Assembly (NCBI GenBank): GCA_036555455.1
Contig: DATBLI010000095.1
Location: 96,790 to 160,789, forward strand
Origin: RBG-16-68-12 sp036555455
GTDB taxonomy: Archaea; Thermoplasmatota; Thermoplasmata; RBG-16-68-12
Reading direction: 5' to 3'
DNA length: 64,000 nt
The notes beneath the pieces were generated by a model. The model was not told the DNA's origin and ran no database searches. It saw only the letters and a program-made list of their open reading frames with translations. Shown here piece by piece: positions 25,390-33,752 of this stretch; within the stretch, counting starts at the first letter, position 1; each line of letters starts with the position of its first letter. Both the position numbers and the translations under genes were made by a program.

Positions 25390-26199
25390 ATGTCCATGTC
25401 CGCCCTGATTACGGAATATCCCGCGGTGGCGATCCCCGAGATCCGCGTCGAGACGCGCGGGGCCCTCGCGACGACCGTGCCCGTCCTCGATCGAATCCTC
25501 GGGCCCTTCGAGGCGGGACGCATCACCCTCATCGACAGCGGGAGCGACTTCCTCTTCCACCTCACCACGCTCCTCTGCGTCCGCGCGGTCATGGAGGGCG
25601 AGGACGTCGTCTTCCTCGACGGCGGGAACTCCGTCGATCCGCACGGCATGGTGGCCCTCGGGAGGCGTGCGGGCCTCATTCGGGAGGAGATCCTCCCGCG
25701 GGTCCACGTCGCGCGGGCGTTCACGTGTCACCAGATGACCACATTAATATTGGACATGATGGATGAGAAACTCGCGGAGACGGACGCCGGCTTGCTCGTC
25801 CTTGCCTGCCTGCCGTCGATGTACCTGGACGAGGATGTGCCCGTGGGGGAGGCCCACCAGCTCTTCCAGCGGTCCGTCCGCGCGATCCGTCGCACGGTCG
25901 CGGATCGGGAGGTCGTGGCCCTCGTCACGAACGCGGGGATGGGGAAGCTGTACCGGCGCCGCTCGATACGACGGCAACTCTACGAGTCCGCGGACCGCGT
26001 CGTCCGCATGGCCCACGGGAGCGGAGGCGTCCTCGTCGAACGGCTCGACACCGGGGCGATGGAATGGTTTCGCCCTGTGCGGCCGGACCAAACGACCCTG
26101 GAGGACTTCACGGACGCGCGGCCAAGGATCGTCGACCTCGCGTCCGCGGGTGCGCCCGGGCCGATTCGCCACGCGGAATATCTCCGGCTGGGCTGGTAG
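25390..26199 (+). CDS. RadA/RadB-like RecA-fold protein with degenerate P-loop
   Basis: A 269-residue protein with RecA/RadB-like order: PVLDRILGPFEAGRITLID, a strand-helix unit and EDVVFLDGGNSVDPHGMVALGRRAGL. The Walker A position reads IDSGSDFLFHLTTLL, without the Gly-Lys-Thr needed for ATP binding. The Walker B-like strand is AGLLVLACLPSMYLDED, and a later LVTNAGMG is where homologues have a sensor strand. It may be an accessory RadA paralogue. A TTTATA box at 25357-25362 suits a leaderless start at 25390. It lies just downstream of the repair operon and abuts lysE convergently. Confidence 0.6.
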   Translation: MSMSALITEYPAVAIPEIRVETRGALATTVPVLDRILGPFEAGRITLIDSGSDFLFHLTTLLCVRAVMEGEDVVFLDGGNSVDPHGMVALGRRAGLIREEILPRVHVARAFTCHQMTTLILDMMDEKLAETDAGLLVLACLPSMYLDEDVPVGEAHQLFQRSVRAIRRTVADREVVALVTNAGMGKLYRRRSIRRQLYESADRVVRMAHGSGGVLVERLDTGAMEWFRPVRPDQTTLEDFTDARPRIVDLASAGAPGPIRHAEYLRLGW

Positions 26200-26808
26200 T
26201 CAGAGGAGCGCGGAGAGGGCGTTCCACGCGAGCCAGGCCGCGAAGGCGCCGAGGCAGAAAATCGAGAAAGCGAGGACGATGCGGTACGTCCGCGCGTACC
26301 TCTGTTGCGCGGCCCGGAGAGCATACGGGAACGCCATCGTCCAGAGGATGATGCCCGCGAAGAAGCCGACGAGGACGACCGCGCCGAGCTGATCGATGAG
26401 GGCGAGGCCCGCGGTGAGCCACCAGAGGAGGGCGTACGGGCTCGTGATGTTCACGGTCAGGCCCGTGACGTAGGAGCCAACGTGGGCTTCGAAGGAGGGC
26501 GCGGACACGGCAGGGACCTGTTTCCACGCCTGGGTCGCCCGCCAGGCGAAGTAGACCATCACGCTCGCGCCCAGGAGCGCGATGAACGGAAAGACGACGC
26601 GGACGCCCTCGATCAAGGAATGGGCGAGCACAGAGATCACGAGGAAACACGTGTCCGCGGTCAGGGCCCCGACCCCGACGAAGAAGCCCGAGCGCCAAGA
26701 TCGCGTGACGGCATGGGAGGCGATGAGGGCGTTCACGGGTCCGGGCGGCGCGGCCAGGGAGAGGCCGAGGACGACGCCCAAGGCCACGGTCGCAAGGAAC
26801 TCGAGCAT
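26200..26808 (-). CDS. LysE/RhtB-family exporter
   Basis: A 202-residue membrane protein with six predicted segments. The N-terminus GLSLAAPPGPVNALIASHAVTRSWRSGFFVGVGALTAD is the LysE hallmark, including the PPGP motif, and NITSPYALLWWLTAG matches the second conserved region (usually NPK). The family exports amino acids or related small molecules. The substrate is unknown. Confidence 0.9.
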   Translation of the reverse strand: MLEFLATVALGVVLGLSLAAPPGPVNALIASHAVTRSWRSGFFVGVGALTADTCFLVISVLAHSLIEGVRVVFPFIALLGASVMVYFAWRATQAWKQVPAVSAPSFEAHVGSYVTGLTVNITSPYALLWWLTAGLALIDQLGAVVLVGFFAGIILWTMAFPYALRAAQQRYARTYRIVLAFSIFCLGAFAAWLAWNALSALL

Positions 26809-26883
26809 CCCGCGCGGTCATCGTCGCCGCGGCTCATGATTCCTGCCGAGAAGGCTTATAGCGCGTCGGGTGTTCGTCGCGGC

Positions 26884-27618
26884 GTGCGCATCGGCGGGTC
26901 CACATACAGCAAGGAGCCGTTCCCGAAGCAAGTCGAGGAATTGCGGGAGGCGGGCTTCGACTACGTGGAGCTGGATCTGACCCACGTGCACCTCGAGCCG
27001 CCGAAGCTACGGGAGCAGGCGGCGGAGCTTGCGCGGAAAATCCCCCTGGAGACCGCCCACTTCCCGCCAAGCCAGTTCACGAACGCGGATCTCGGCCGGT
27101 TCGTCGGGTTCATCGACACCCTTGTCCCCGTCGGCACGGGGACGTTCAACGTGCACTTCCTCGAGGCTCGCACAGGCCCTCGGGTCTCTCCGGAGGCAAA
27201 GATCTCCTGGCTGCGGGACCTCGTGAAGGCCGCGGACGACCGCGGCGCGATTGTGACCCTGGAGAACCTGGACGAGCCGCCGGAGCTGCTGCGGCGGGCC
27301 CTCGACGCGATCCCGAGCCTGCGATACTGCCTCGACGTGGGCCACGCCCACCTCGACGGACGCACGGACGGCGGACAGACCTATCTCGCGGCCCTCGGAG
27401 ACCGCCTCGGCCTCGCGCATGTCCACGATAATCGTGGCGGGCACGGCAAGGAGGGCGACGAGCATCTCCCGTTCGGGAAGGGGACGATCGACTTGGAGCG
27501 GGACGTGCGGGCGTTGAGAGCCCGTTACGACGGACGCGCGACCCTCGAGATTTTCTCGGGGACCACGGACGACAAGAAAGCCTGTCTGCGAAAGATGCGG
27601 CGGTGGACGCGGGAGTGA
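26884..27618 (+). CDS. Sugar phosphate isomerase/epimerase-like TIM barrel
   Basis: A 244-residue protein of the xylose isomerase-like/AP endonuclease 2 TIM-barrel family. Features are EAGFDYVELDLTH, IPLETAHFPPS, NVHFLEA, IVTLENLDEPPELL, RYCLDVGHAHLDG, LAHVHDNRGGHGKEGDEHLPFGKG and ATLEIFSG, which supply the metal-binding Glu/His/Asp residues. The reaction is unknown. The GTG at 26884 was chosen over an ATG at 26836 because a CTTATA box at 26855-26860 would make the GTG leaderless and place the ATG upstream of transcription. Confidence 0.8.
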   Translation: MRIGGSTYSKEPFPKQVEELREAGFDYVELDLTHVHLEPPKLREQAAELARKIPLETAHFPPSQFTNADLGRFVGFIDTLVPVGTGTFNVHFLEARTGPRVSPEAKISWLRDLVKAADDRGAIVTLENLDEPPELLRRALDAIPSLRYCLDVGHAHLDGRTDGGQTYLAALGDRLGLAHVHDNRGGHGKEGDEHLPFGKGTIDLERDVRALRARYDGRATLEIFSGTTDDKKACLRKMRRWTRE

Positions 27619-28205
27619 GCCGGCTGCCGGAGGGACCGTTTGGACCCATCGAGAAGGTGGCAGTCCTCCTTCGGGGGTTCTCTGCGCCCTGGTTCGTGGC
27701 CGGCGGCTGGGCGATCGACCTCGTCCTCGAACGCGTGACTCGGCCTCATGAGGACATCGACATCGCCTTCCTGCGGCGGGACCAGGACGCGATGCGGCCC
27801 TATCTGTCCGGGTGGACCTTCACGAAGGTGGTCCTGGGAGAGCGAAGCCTCTGGAGAGAGGGGGAACGACTCCAGTCCCCCGTCCATGAGATTCATGCCC
27901 ACCGCATGGACGGCGATCCAGCCGACTTGGAGCTCCTCTTGGAAGAAGTTTCCGGCGACGCCTGGGTCTTCCGCCGGGACCGACGGATCACACGGCCGCT
28001 CATGGCGATTGGGATCCAGGCGGCCTCCGGCGTGCCCTTCCTCGTCCCGGAGATCGTGCTCCTGTACAAGGCGAAGGATCCTTCGGCGAAGGACTCGGCC
28101 GACTTCGAGCTCGTGGGTCCGCGACTCGACGCGGGACCGCGGGAGTGGCTGCGACACGCCCTCGAGGTGTGCCATCCCGGGCACCCCTGGATCCGCCGGC
28201 TCTGA
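27603..28205 (+). CDS. Nucleotidyltransferase, aminoglycoside adenylyltransferase-like
   Basis: A 200-residue protein with the fold signature WFVAGGWAIDLVLERVTRPHEDIDIAFLRRDQ (residues 30-62), where the Gly-Gly and the Asp-x-Asp pair are catalytic. The later VPEIVLLYKAKDPSAKDSADFE is also typical of the aminoglycoside 2''-adenylyltransferase-like family. Many such proteins in archaea and bacteria have unknown substrates, so a resistance function should not be assumed. It overlaps the end of the preceding gene by 16 bases. Confidence 0.75.
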   Translation: MDAGVSRLPEGPFGPIEKVAVLLRGFSAPWFVAGGWAIDLVLERVTRPHEDIDIAFLRRDQDAMRPYLSGWTFTKVVLGERSLWREGERLQSPVHEIHAHRMDGDPADLELLLEEVSGDAWVFRRDRRITRPLMAIGIQAASGVPFLVPEIVLLYKAKDPSAKDSADFELVGPRLDAGPREWLRHALEVCHPGHPWIRRL

Positions 28206-28267
28206 GGGAACTTTCGCCCACCCCTCCCCGGAATCCCTCCTTATGGTCTCCGGACCATGATTGTCGG

Positions 28268-28768
28268 ATGGGCCGCACGGTCCCCACGTATCGCCTGCAT
28301 CTGGAGTCGATCCTGAACGACTGGATGGACTATCGCCGCGCGCTGCGAGAGAAGGACCGCGAAGCCTTCGACCGCCTCCTGGGCAAGGCGCGGCAGCACG
28401 CGAGCGCCGCGAGCTACGCCGCCCGCCTGGACCCGACGGACCAAGCGTTCCTGTCCATTCTCCTAGAGATGGAGAAAGATATCCAGAGCGCAAAAGATAT
28501 GTATATGTATATGCATACGCAAGACGTCATGGCCAAGAACATCGCAGTAGCCGACGACGTGTACGAGATGCTCGCAAAGGAGAAGCGGGAGGGGGAGAGC
28601 TTCAGTGACGTCATCCGACGGTGGCGCCGGGGCAAAGGCAGCCTCATGGACGCCTACGGTCTCTGGGCCGATATCCCGGAGAAGGAATGGAAGGAGATGG
28701 AGGCCGCGATCTTTGGAGCGGACCGTCCTGCCTCGGAGGAGCTGAGACGGAGGAAGATCTGGAAATGA
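28268..28768 (+). CDS. vapB: Small conserved archaeal protein fused in frame to VapB antitoxin
   Basis: A 166-residue open frame with two parts. Residues 1-75 (starting MGRTVPTYRLHLES, then REAFDRLLGKARQHASAASYAA and FLSILLEMEKDIQ) match a small archaeal family of unknown function of the DUF8156 type. Residues 88-166 (MAKNIAVADDVYEMLAKEKREGESFSDVIRRW onward) are a UPF0330/VapB-type antitoxin. The link is AKDMYMYMHTQDV, coded by an A/T-rich stretch that looks like a promoter. An internal ATG at 28529 would give the usual free antitoxin. A CCTTATGG box at 28236 suits the start at 28268. It overlaps vapC by four bases. Confidence 0.7.
   Translation: MGRTVPTYRLHLESILNDWMDYRRALREKDREAFDRLLGKARQHASAASYAARLDPTDQAFLSILLEMEKDIQSAKDMYMYMHTQDVMAKNIAVADDVYEMLAKEKREGESFSDVIRRWRRGKGSLMDAYGLWADIPEKEWKEMEAAIFGADRPASEELRRRKIWK
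28497..28514 (+). promoter_or_regulatory. Candidate promoter inside the fused gene, for vapBC
   Basis: The A/T-rich run ATATGTATATGTATATGC, inside the open frame, lies about 15-32 bp before the ATG at 28529 where the antitoxin homology begins. It would support a separate leaderless vapBC transcript. Such A/T-rich coding sequence is otherwise absent from the neighbouring genes. Confidence 0.5.
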
Positions 28769-29163
28769 AGCTGCTCGACACGGCATTCCTCGTGGACGTG
28801 CTCCGAAGGCAGGAGGACGCGCACCGATTCATCGCGGCGATGGATGAAGCCGGCGAACGGGGTGCGACCACAGAGGTGAACGCGTTCGAACTCATCCTCG
28901 GAACTCACTCTCGCGGTCGGACCGATTCCGATCGGCTCGCCGCCGTGGATACTCTCTTGAGCCGCTTGGACGTCCTGCCTCTGGACCGCGACGGGGCCAT
29001 GCGCGCGGCGGGCGTGCTGGCGAGACTCCGAGCCGAGGGAAAGGATCTCGGACTCCTCGATGCGCTGATCGCCGGCATCGCCCTGTCGGCGGGGTACGAC
29101 ACGATCGTGACACGGGACGAGGCGTTTCGTCGGATCCCGGGCCTGAAGGTCCATGCGTACTAG
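28765..29163 (+). CDS. vapC: VapC-type PIN-domain toxin
   Basis: A 132-residue PIN ribonuclease. The four acidic catalytic positions are visible: LLDTAFLVDVL (Asp5), TEVNAFELILG (Glu), LGLLDALIAGIAL (Asp) and IVTRDEAFRRI (Asp near the end). It follows the VapB-type antitoxin with an ATGA overlap, the standard toxin-antitoxin order. Toxin and antitoxin probably bind their own promoter together. Confidence 0.88.
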   Translation: MKLLDTAFLVDVLRRQEDAHRFIAAMDEAGERGATTEVNAFELILGTHSRGRTDSDRLAAVDTLLSRLDVLPLDRDGAMRAAGVLARLRAEGKDLGLLDALIAGIALSAGYDTIVTRDEAFRRIPGLKVHAY

Positions 29164-29716
29164 GCCGAAGCTTCTTTCCCCTCCGCCGATTCCCTTCGCC
29201 GTGGACGTCCGAGAGGGCGATGAGCGGGACTTCCCAGCACTCGAGCGCATCGCGAGGGCCTCCTTCGACCGCGTGTACGCCTTCTTCGCGATCCGCGGCG
29301 CGCGACACGCGTGGCCGTTGCTGGTCTTGGAGGAAAACGGGACGGTCACGGGTTTCCTTGAGGGACGCATCTTCGGTGCGCGCCCGTCCATCGGCTATGT
29401 GTATTTCGTGGCGGTGGATCCGGACCACCGGCGACGCAGCGCGGGAAGAACCCTCGTCGAGGAATCCCTGCGGAGGTTCCGGGGGCGAAGTGTCACCCGC
29501 GTCTTCGCCGCGGTCCCCGACGACAACGAGGCTTCCATGGGCCTCTTCAGGGCCCTCGGATTCCGGGAAGTGCCGCGGGGAGCGATGTGGCACTGGTATC
29601 GGTGGCGTAGCGTTGTCGTCCAAACGCGCATGCTCATCGCGCCCCACGAGGTGCTGCTCGTACGCACTTTCACGGACCCCTCCCCCGCATCGCCTGATGA
29701 TGCAGCGCGTCCCTGA
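29153..29716 (+). CDS. GNAT N-acetyltransferase
   Basis: A 187-residue GNAT protein. The acetyl-CoA site is VYFVAVDPDHRRRSAGRTLVEESLRRFR (residues 83-110), followed by AVPDDNEASMGLFRALGFREVPRG. The N-terminus matches a RimI-like layout (VREGDERDFPALERIARASFDRVYA). The C-terminal ~35 residues are extra. The substrate is unknown. The start overlaps vapC by 11 bases. Confidence 0.85.
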   Translation: MRTRPKLLSPPPIPFAVDVREGDERDFPALERIARASFDRVYAFFAIRGARHAWPLLVLEENGTVTGFLEGRIFGARPSIGYVYFVAVDPDHRRRSAGRTLVEESLRRFRGRSVTRVFAAVPDDNEASMGLFRALGFREVPRGAMWHWYRWRSVVVQTRMLIAPHEVLLVRTFTDPSPASPDDAARP

Positions 29717-29784
29717 TAGAGGGACGGGGGAGACCCACGCACGGATGGATCATCGACGCCTACGCAGACTGCGACAAGGACGCG

Positions 29785-32082
29785 ATGGTCCTCTGGCTCT
29801 GGAACGAGGAGGGCGCGCATCGGATTGAGGACCCGCGGTTCGTGCCGACGTTCTTCCTCCACGCGCCGCCGAACGAGCTGTCCGCGATCCGGCGGCGCAT
29901 CGAGATCCTCGACGGCGTACGGGAGGTCCGCGAGGCAACCCATCGTATCGCCCTCGAGGACGACGAGCCGAAGCCCGTCCTGGAGATCGTGCCCCGCCAC
30001 TACCGCGACGTGCAGCGCGTGGCCCTCATCCTCGATTCAAACGGCGGCTATGTCGACCATCGCCTCTTCAACGTCGACGTGAGGTTCAGCCAGCGGTACG
30101 CGATGGAGCACGGCATCTTTCCCATGGGCCTTGTGCGCTATGCGAGCGGCACTTGGACCGCGGAGGAGGAGCACTTCGCCCTGGATTATCTGGTGCCCCC
30201 GCTCCGCATGACGGAATTGGATCTTCGGGTCGACACGCCCCTGGGCATCCCGCGGATGCAGGACCGCCTCCTCGGCGCTCGCATCGACGACGTCGAGCTT
30301 GACGGGAGCGAGGAGGACATCCTCCGTGGAATCCGGGAAGTCGTGCGGTCCAAGGACCCCGACGTGCTCCTGACCTTGGATGGCGACGCCTTCGCGATGC
30401 CCTACCTCGCGCGGAAGGCGGCGGAATGCGGCGTAGACCTGCAGCTCGGGCGGGACCGGGACCGCTTCACGGAGAAGAAGGGAAAATCCTACTTCACGTA
30501 CGGGAAGATCGTCTACAAGCCGGGCCAGTACCTCCTGCGCGGGCGCCTGCATCTGGACCGCGGGCATTTCGCGTACCGGGAGAGCAAACTCGCGGGCCTC
30601 GCGGAACTGTCGCGGCTATCCACGTTGACGCCGCAGGAGCAGGCGCGGCTCACGCCGGGGACAGCCTTCACCGCGATGCAGGTGAACCTGGCGTGCCAGA
30701 ACGGTTGCCTCGTCATCTGGAAAAAGAACCGCCCGGAGGAGTTCAAGAACGGCGAGGATCTCCTCCGCGGCGACCGCGGCGGTTTTATCTTCGAGCCCGA
30801 GGTCGGGCTTCACGAGGGACTCTACGAGCTCGACTTCTTCGCCCTCTATCCGAGCATCATGGTGAAGTACAACATCTCCGCGGAGACGCTGGACTGTCCA
30901 TGTTGCGTGGTCGATGGGATTGCTGTGCCGGAGCTAAAGTACCACATGTGCACGCGACGTGCCGGGCTCGTCCCGAAGGTCCTGAAACCCATCTTGGAGC
31001 GACGCCGGTATTACAAGAAGATGAAGAAGGAACCCGGACCCCTGCAAGAAGTGTACCGCGAGCGCGACACAATTCTCAAGTGGGTTCTAGTGACCGCATT
31101 CGGATACCAAGGGTACCGGAACGCGCGATATGGCCGCATCGAGTGTCACGAGGCGATTAACGCCTACGCACGGGATATCCTCGTACGCACGATGGAGATC
31201 GCAGAGTCCCACGGCCACGAGGTCGTCCATGGCATCGTGGATTCCGTGTGGCTCCGGCCCAAGGTGGACGCAGACCCGATCGAGAAGGTCCGGGAGCACA
31301 TCGCCGGCTCCATCGGCCTGCCCATCGAGCTCGAGGGCCGCTACAAATGGATCGTGTTCCTCCCGTGCAAGACCACGGGCGTGGGCGCCCTGAACCGCTA
31401 CTACGGCCTCTACGAACACGAGGAGTTCAAGCTCCGCGGGATCGAGCTGCGGAAGCACGATACCCCGGAATTCATCAATATCTGCCAGGAAGCCATGCTC
31501 GGGGAGCTGAGCTACGCGTCGAACGCGGCGGAGTTCATGGAGCGCATCCCGCGCGCGGTGAACATCCTTCGGTGGACCGCGAAGCGCGTCCTAGACCGCG
31601 CGATTCCCGTGCATCAGTTTCTCCTCACGAAGAGCGTGAGCCGCGCCCTCCCGGAGTATATTGTCCTGACGGCCACGGCCGCAGCCCTCAAACAGATGGA
31701 GGCGCGCGGCTTTTCCGTGGAGCCGGGCGATTCCATCCGCTACATCCTCCTGGACATGCGAGCTCGGGAGTCGGAGCGAAAGGTTCGCGTGGCCGAGTTC
31801 CTCCAAGGGGACGAAGAGGTCGATGCGTGGGAATACATCCGACTCTTGTGCCGCTCAGGGCAAACCCTCCTCGCGCCCTTCGGCTATGCGGAGGAGAAGC
31901 TCGTGGCGATGTGCCGCGACCTCTCCGACGTCACGACTCCCGCGAAGGCGAAGGAAATCGAAGCCCACGAGAGCGTGATGGGCGCGAGCCATAGCCAGGC
32001 CCGCGGCGGCGTCGGATATGCGCACCGATGGAACATCCAGGACGTCGACGGAGAATCTGCGGAGATTCCCGACGATGCGTGA
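29785..32082 (+). CDS. Family B DNA polymerase, PolB2-like with altered catalytic motifs
   Basis: At least 765 residues. It matches archaeal polymerases of the inactivated/PolB2 group: ELDFFALYPSIMVKYNIS (motif A, Asp kept), KWVLVTAFGYQGYRNARYG (motif B variant) and HGIVDSVWLRP (motif C, where the first Asp of the usual Asp-Thr-Asp is lost). The 3'-5' exonuclease is also degraded: the first acidic motif is absent, and the second reads LTLDGDAFAMPYL. Conserved N-terminal sequence (WIIDAYADCDKDAMVLWLW) begins upstream of the ATG at 29785, in an open frame back to 29701 with no ATG, GTG or TTG. A CTG at 29713 overlapping the previous stop is possible. Role may be translesion or structural. Confidence 0.88.
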   Translation: MVLWLWNEEGAHRIEDPRFVPTFFLHAPPNELSAIRRRIEILDGVREVREATHRIALEDDEPKPVLEIVPRHYRDVQRVALILDSNGGYVDHRLFNVDVRFSQRYAMEHGIFPMGLVRYASGTWTAEEEHFALDYLVPPLRMTELDLRVDTPLGIPRMQDRLLGARIDDVELDGSEEDILRGIREVVRSKDPDVLLTLDGDAFAMPYLARKAAECGVDLQLGRDRDRFTEKKGKSYFTYGKIVYKPGQYLLRGRLHLDRGHFAYRESKLAGLAELSRLSTLTPQEQARLTPGTAFTAMQVNLACQNGCLVIWKKNRPEEFKNGEDLLRGDRGGFIFEPEVGLHEGLYELDFFALYPSIMVKYNISAETLDCPCCVVDGIAVPELKYHMCTRRAGLVPKVLKPILERRRYYKKMKKEPGPLQEVYRERDTILKWVLVTAFGYQGYRNARYGRIECHEAINAYARDILVRTMEIAESHGHEVVHGIVDSVWLRPKVDADPIEKVREHIAGSIGLPIELEGRYKWIVFLPCKTTGVGALNRYYGLYEHEEFKLRGIELRKHDTPEFINICQEAMLGELSYASNAAEFMERIPRAVNILRWTAKRVLDRAIPVHQFLLTKSVSRALPEYIVLTATAAALKQMEARGFSVEPGDSIRYILLDMRARESERKVRVAEFLQGDEEVDAWEYIRLLCRSGQTLLAPFGYAEEKLVAMCRDLSDVTTPAKAKEIEAHESVMGASHSQARGGVGYAHRWNIQDVDGESAEIPDDA

Positions 32083-32105
32083 CCCGTCGAACCCGGGGCG
32101 CCGGC

Positions 32106-32330
32106 TCACGGAATCGGGAATGGTTCTTCCTTCAGGCCGTCCGTCACAGCGACGAGCTTCGTCACGCGCTGCTCCGCGCGGTCCAGCATCTCATGGCACC
32201 GGCGGTACAGGACGAGCCCTTCCTCGAAGGTGGCCAGGGCTCGGTCCAGCGGCAGATCGCCGCGGGCGAGCTCCTCGACCTTCGCCTCGAGGGCCGCGAG
32301 GGCGTCCTCGAACGACGGGGTTTCGGTCAT
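32106..32330 (-). CDS. xseB: Exonuclease VII small subunit
   Basis: A 74-residue protein with the XseB pattern: SFEDALAALEAKVEELARGDLPLDRALATFEEGLVLYRRCHEMLDRAEQRV. It forms a helical hairpin that binds XseA. Its start overlaps the xseA stop by four bases. It runs convergently toward the polymerase, with a 23-bp gap. The family is chiefly bacterial. Confidence 0.93.
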   Translation of the reverse strand: MTETPSFEDALAALEAKVEELARGDLPLDRALATFEEGLVLYRRCHEMLDRAEQRVTKLVAVTDGLKEEPFPIP

Positions 32331-33565
32331 GGGGTTTCCTCCTTCGCATCGACGCGAGCGTGAAGGCGGCCGTCCGAGAGACGGACGCGGAGCGCATCGC
32401 CAACGGCGACGTCCCGCAGCCGAGTGACGAGGGCACCGTCCTCCCGCTCGGCGATCGCGTACCCGCGGCGGAGGGTCGCGAAGGGGCTCACCGCATCGAA
32501 TCGGCCCGCGACGGCGGCCAGAGCGTCCCAGTGCTCCTTCGCGAAATGCCGAATCGCGTCCAGCAACTTGGCACCCTCTCCCTGGAGGCGATCACGGACA
32601 GAGACAACCTCGCGAAGGAGAACCTGCGGCGACATCCGACGGGCCGCGACAGCCAGCCCGGTCTGCCGATCCCGAAGGACCGCGCAGACGGAGTCCAACA
32701 GGCGCTCCCCGAGACCACGGACATGCGCCTTGAGGTCTGGCGCGTCCGGAGACACAAGTTCGGCCGCCGCGCTCGGCGTCGCCGCGCGGACGTCGGCGAC
32801 GAAGTCGGCGATGGTGACGTCCGTCTCGTGACCGACCGCGCTCACAACAGGAGTAGGACAGGCGGCGATGGCGCGGGCGAACGCCTCATCATTGAACGCC
32901 GCAAGATCCTCTATGGCTCCGCCACCGCGGGCGATGACGATGACATCGGCGCGACCTTGGACGCGAAGGAGCGCCTCGAGGAGGCTCGCGGGCGCCTCGG
33001 GTCCCTGGACAAGCGCCGGGGACAGGATGACCTCCGCGAGGGGGAACCGCCGTCGGAGGATCGTGACGACGTCATGGAGCACGGCGCCGGCTTCCGACGT
33101 CACGACGCCGATCCGCTTCGGATAGCGCGGCAGGGGCCGCTTTCGCGCGGCGTCGAAGAGGCCCTCCGCATCGAGCCGCTTCCGCGTGCGCTGGAAGGAG
33201 ATCCAGAAGGCGCCCACGCCGGCGGGGGTGGCGGCGCGGATGATGAGCTGCACCTCCCCGCGGCGCGCGTACAGGTCCACGTCCCCGGAGGCGACGACCT
33301 CCATCCCGGGCTCCAGGTCGAAACCGAGCGCCTCGGCGGGCTCCTTGAACAGGGCGCAGGAGATCTGAGAGGCCTCATCCCGGAGGGTGAAGAACCAATG
33401 GCCCGCGGGCGTCCGGGAGACGTCGCCGATCTCGCCGCGGACGAGGACGCGGTCGAGGAGGGGGTTCGATCGAAGCGTGTCGCGGAGGAGCCGCGCGAGC
33501 TCGGTGACCGTGAGAGGCCGTGGTCCGCGGACATCGCGCTGAGCCTGGAGGGACAGGGCTCCCAT
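32327..33565 (-). CDS. xseA: Exonuclease VII large subunit
   Basis: A 412-residue nuclease subunit that degrades single-stranded DNA. The N-terminal OB domain has LVRGEIGDVSRTPAGHWFFTLRDEASQISCALF. The catalytic core has KRIGVVTSEAGAVLHDVVTILRRRFP, DVIVIARGGGAIEDLAAFNDE, PVVSAVGHETDVTIADFVADVRAATPSAAAE. The C-terminal PFATLRRGYAI is also typical. A GAAATACC element at about 33598 is a likely TATA box. The xseA-xseB pair is of bacterial type. Confidence 0.95.
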   Translation of the reverse strand: MGALSLQAQRDVRGPRPLTVTELARLLRDTLRSNPLLDRVLVRGEIGDVSRTPAGHWFFTLRDEASQISCALFKEPAEALGFDLEPGMEVVASGDVDLYARRGEVQLIIRAATPAGVGAFWISFQRTRKRLDAEGLFDAARKRPLPRYPKRIGVVTSEAGAVLHDVVTILRRRFPLAEVILSPALVQGPEAPASLLEALLRVQGRADVIVIARGGGAIEDLAAFNDEAFARAIAACPTPVVSAVGHETDVTIADFVADVRAATPSAAAELVSPDAPDLKAHVRGLGERLLDSVCAVLRDRQTGLAVAARRMSPQVLLREVVSVRDRLQGEGAKLLDAIRHFAKEHWDALAAVAGRFDAVSPFATLRRGYAIAEREDGALVTRLRDVAVGDALRVRLSDGRLHARVDAKEETP

Positions 33566-33752
33566 GGTCTCCTCGAGAGGAGCGTCCAGGGGTCCCAGGG
33601 TATTTCAATGCAGAAGCGGGGGATCGCTGAAAGTGCTCCCGCTCAATGCTGGAAGAGGACAAGACGGCACGCGGTGCAGTGGAAACCATCGAGGTCCGCA
33701 ACCCGCCAGATGTTGGGCGCGCCCCAACGGGCTCCCCGCCGATACCGGGGCC

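Noticed and set aside
27603..28205. Antibiotic-resistance gene
   Set aside because: Only the nucleotidyltransferase fold is supported. Aminoglycoside use in an archaeon is not implied.
33643..33740. Minus-strand peptide after pyrE resembling a zinc-ribbon end (WRVADLDGFHCTACRLVLF)
   Set aside because: The stretch looks protein-like and has one Cys-x2-Cys, but the frame has no ATG, GTG or TTG before it and continues out of frame into pyrE. It may be a remnant, so no gene was called.
33566..33752. tRNA gene in the xseA-pyrE gap
   Set aside because: G/C-rich pairing is present but there is no T-loop consensus (GTTCRANNC) or acceptor stem.
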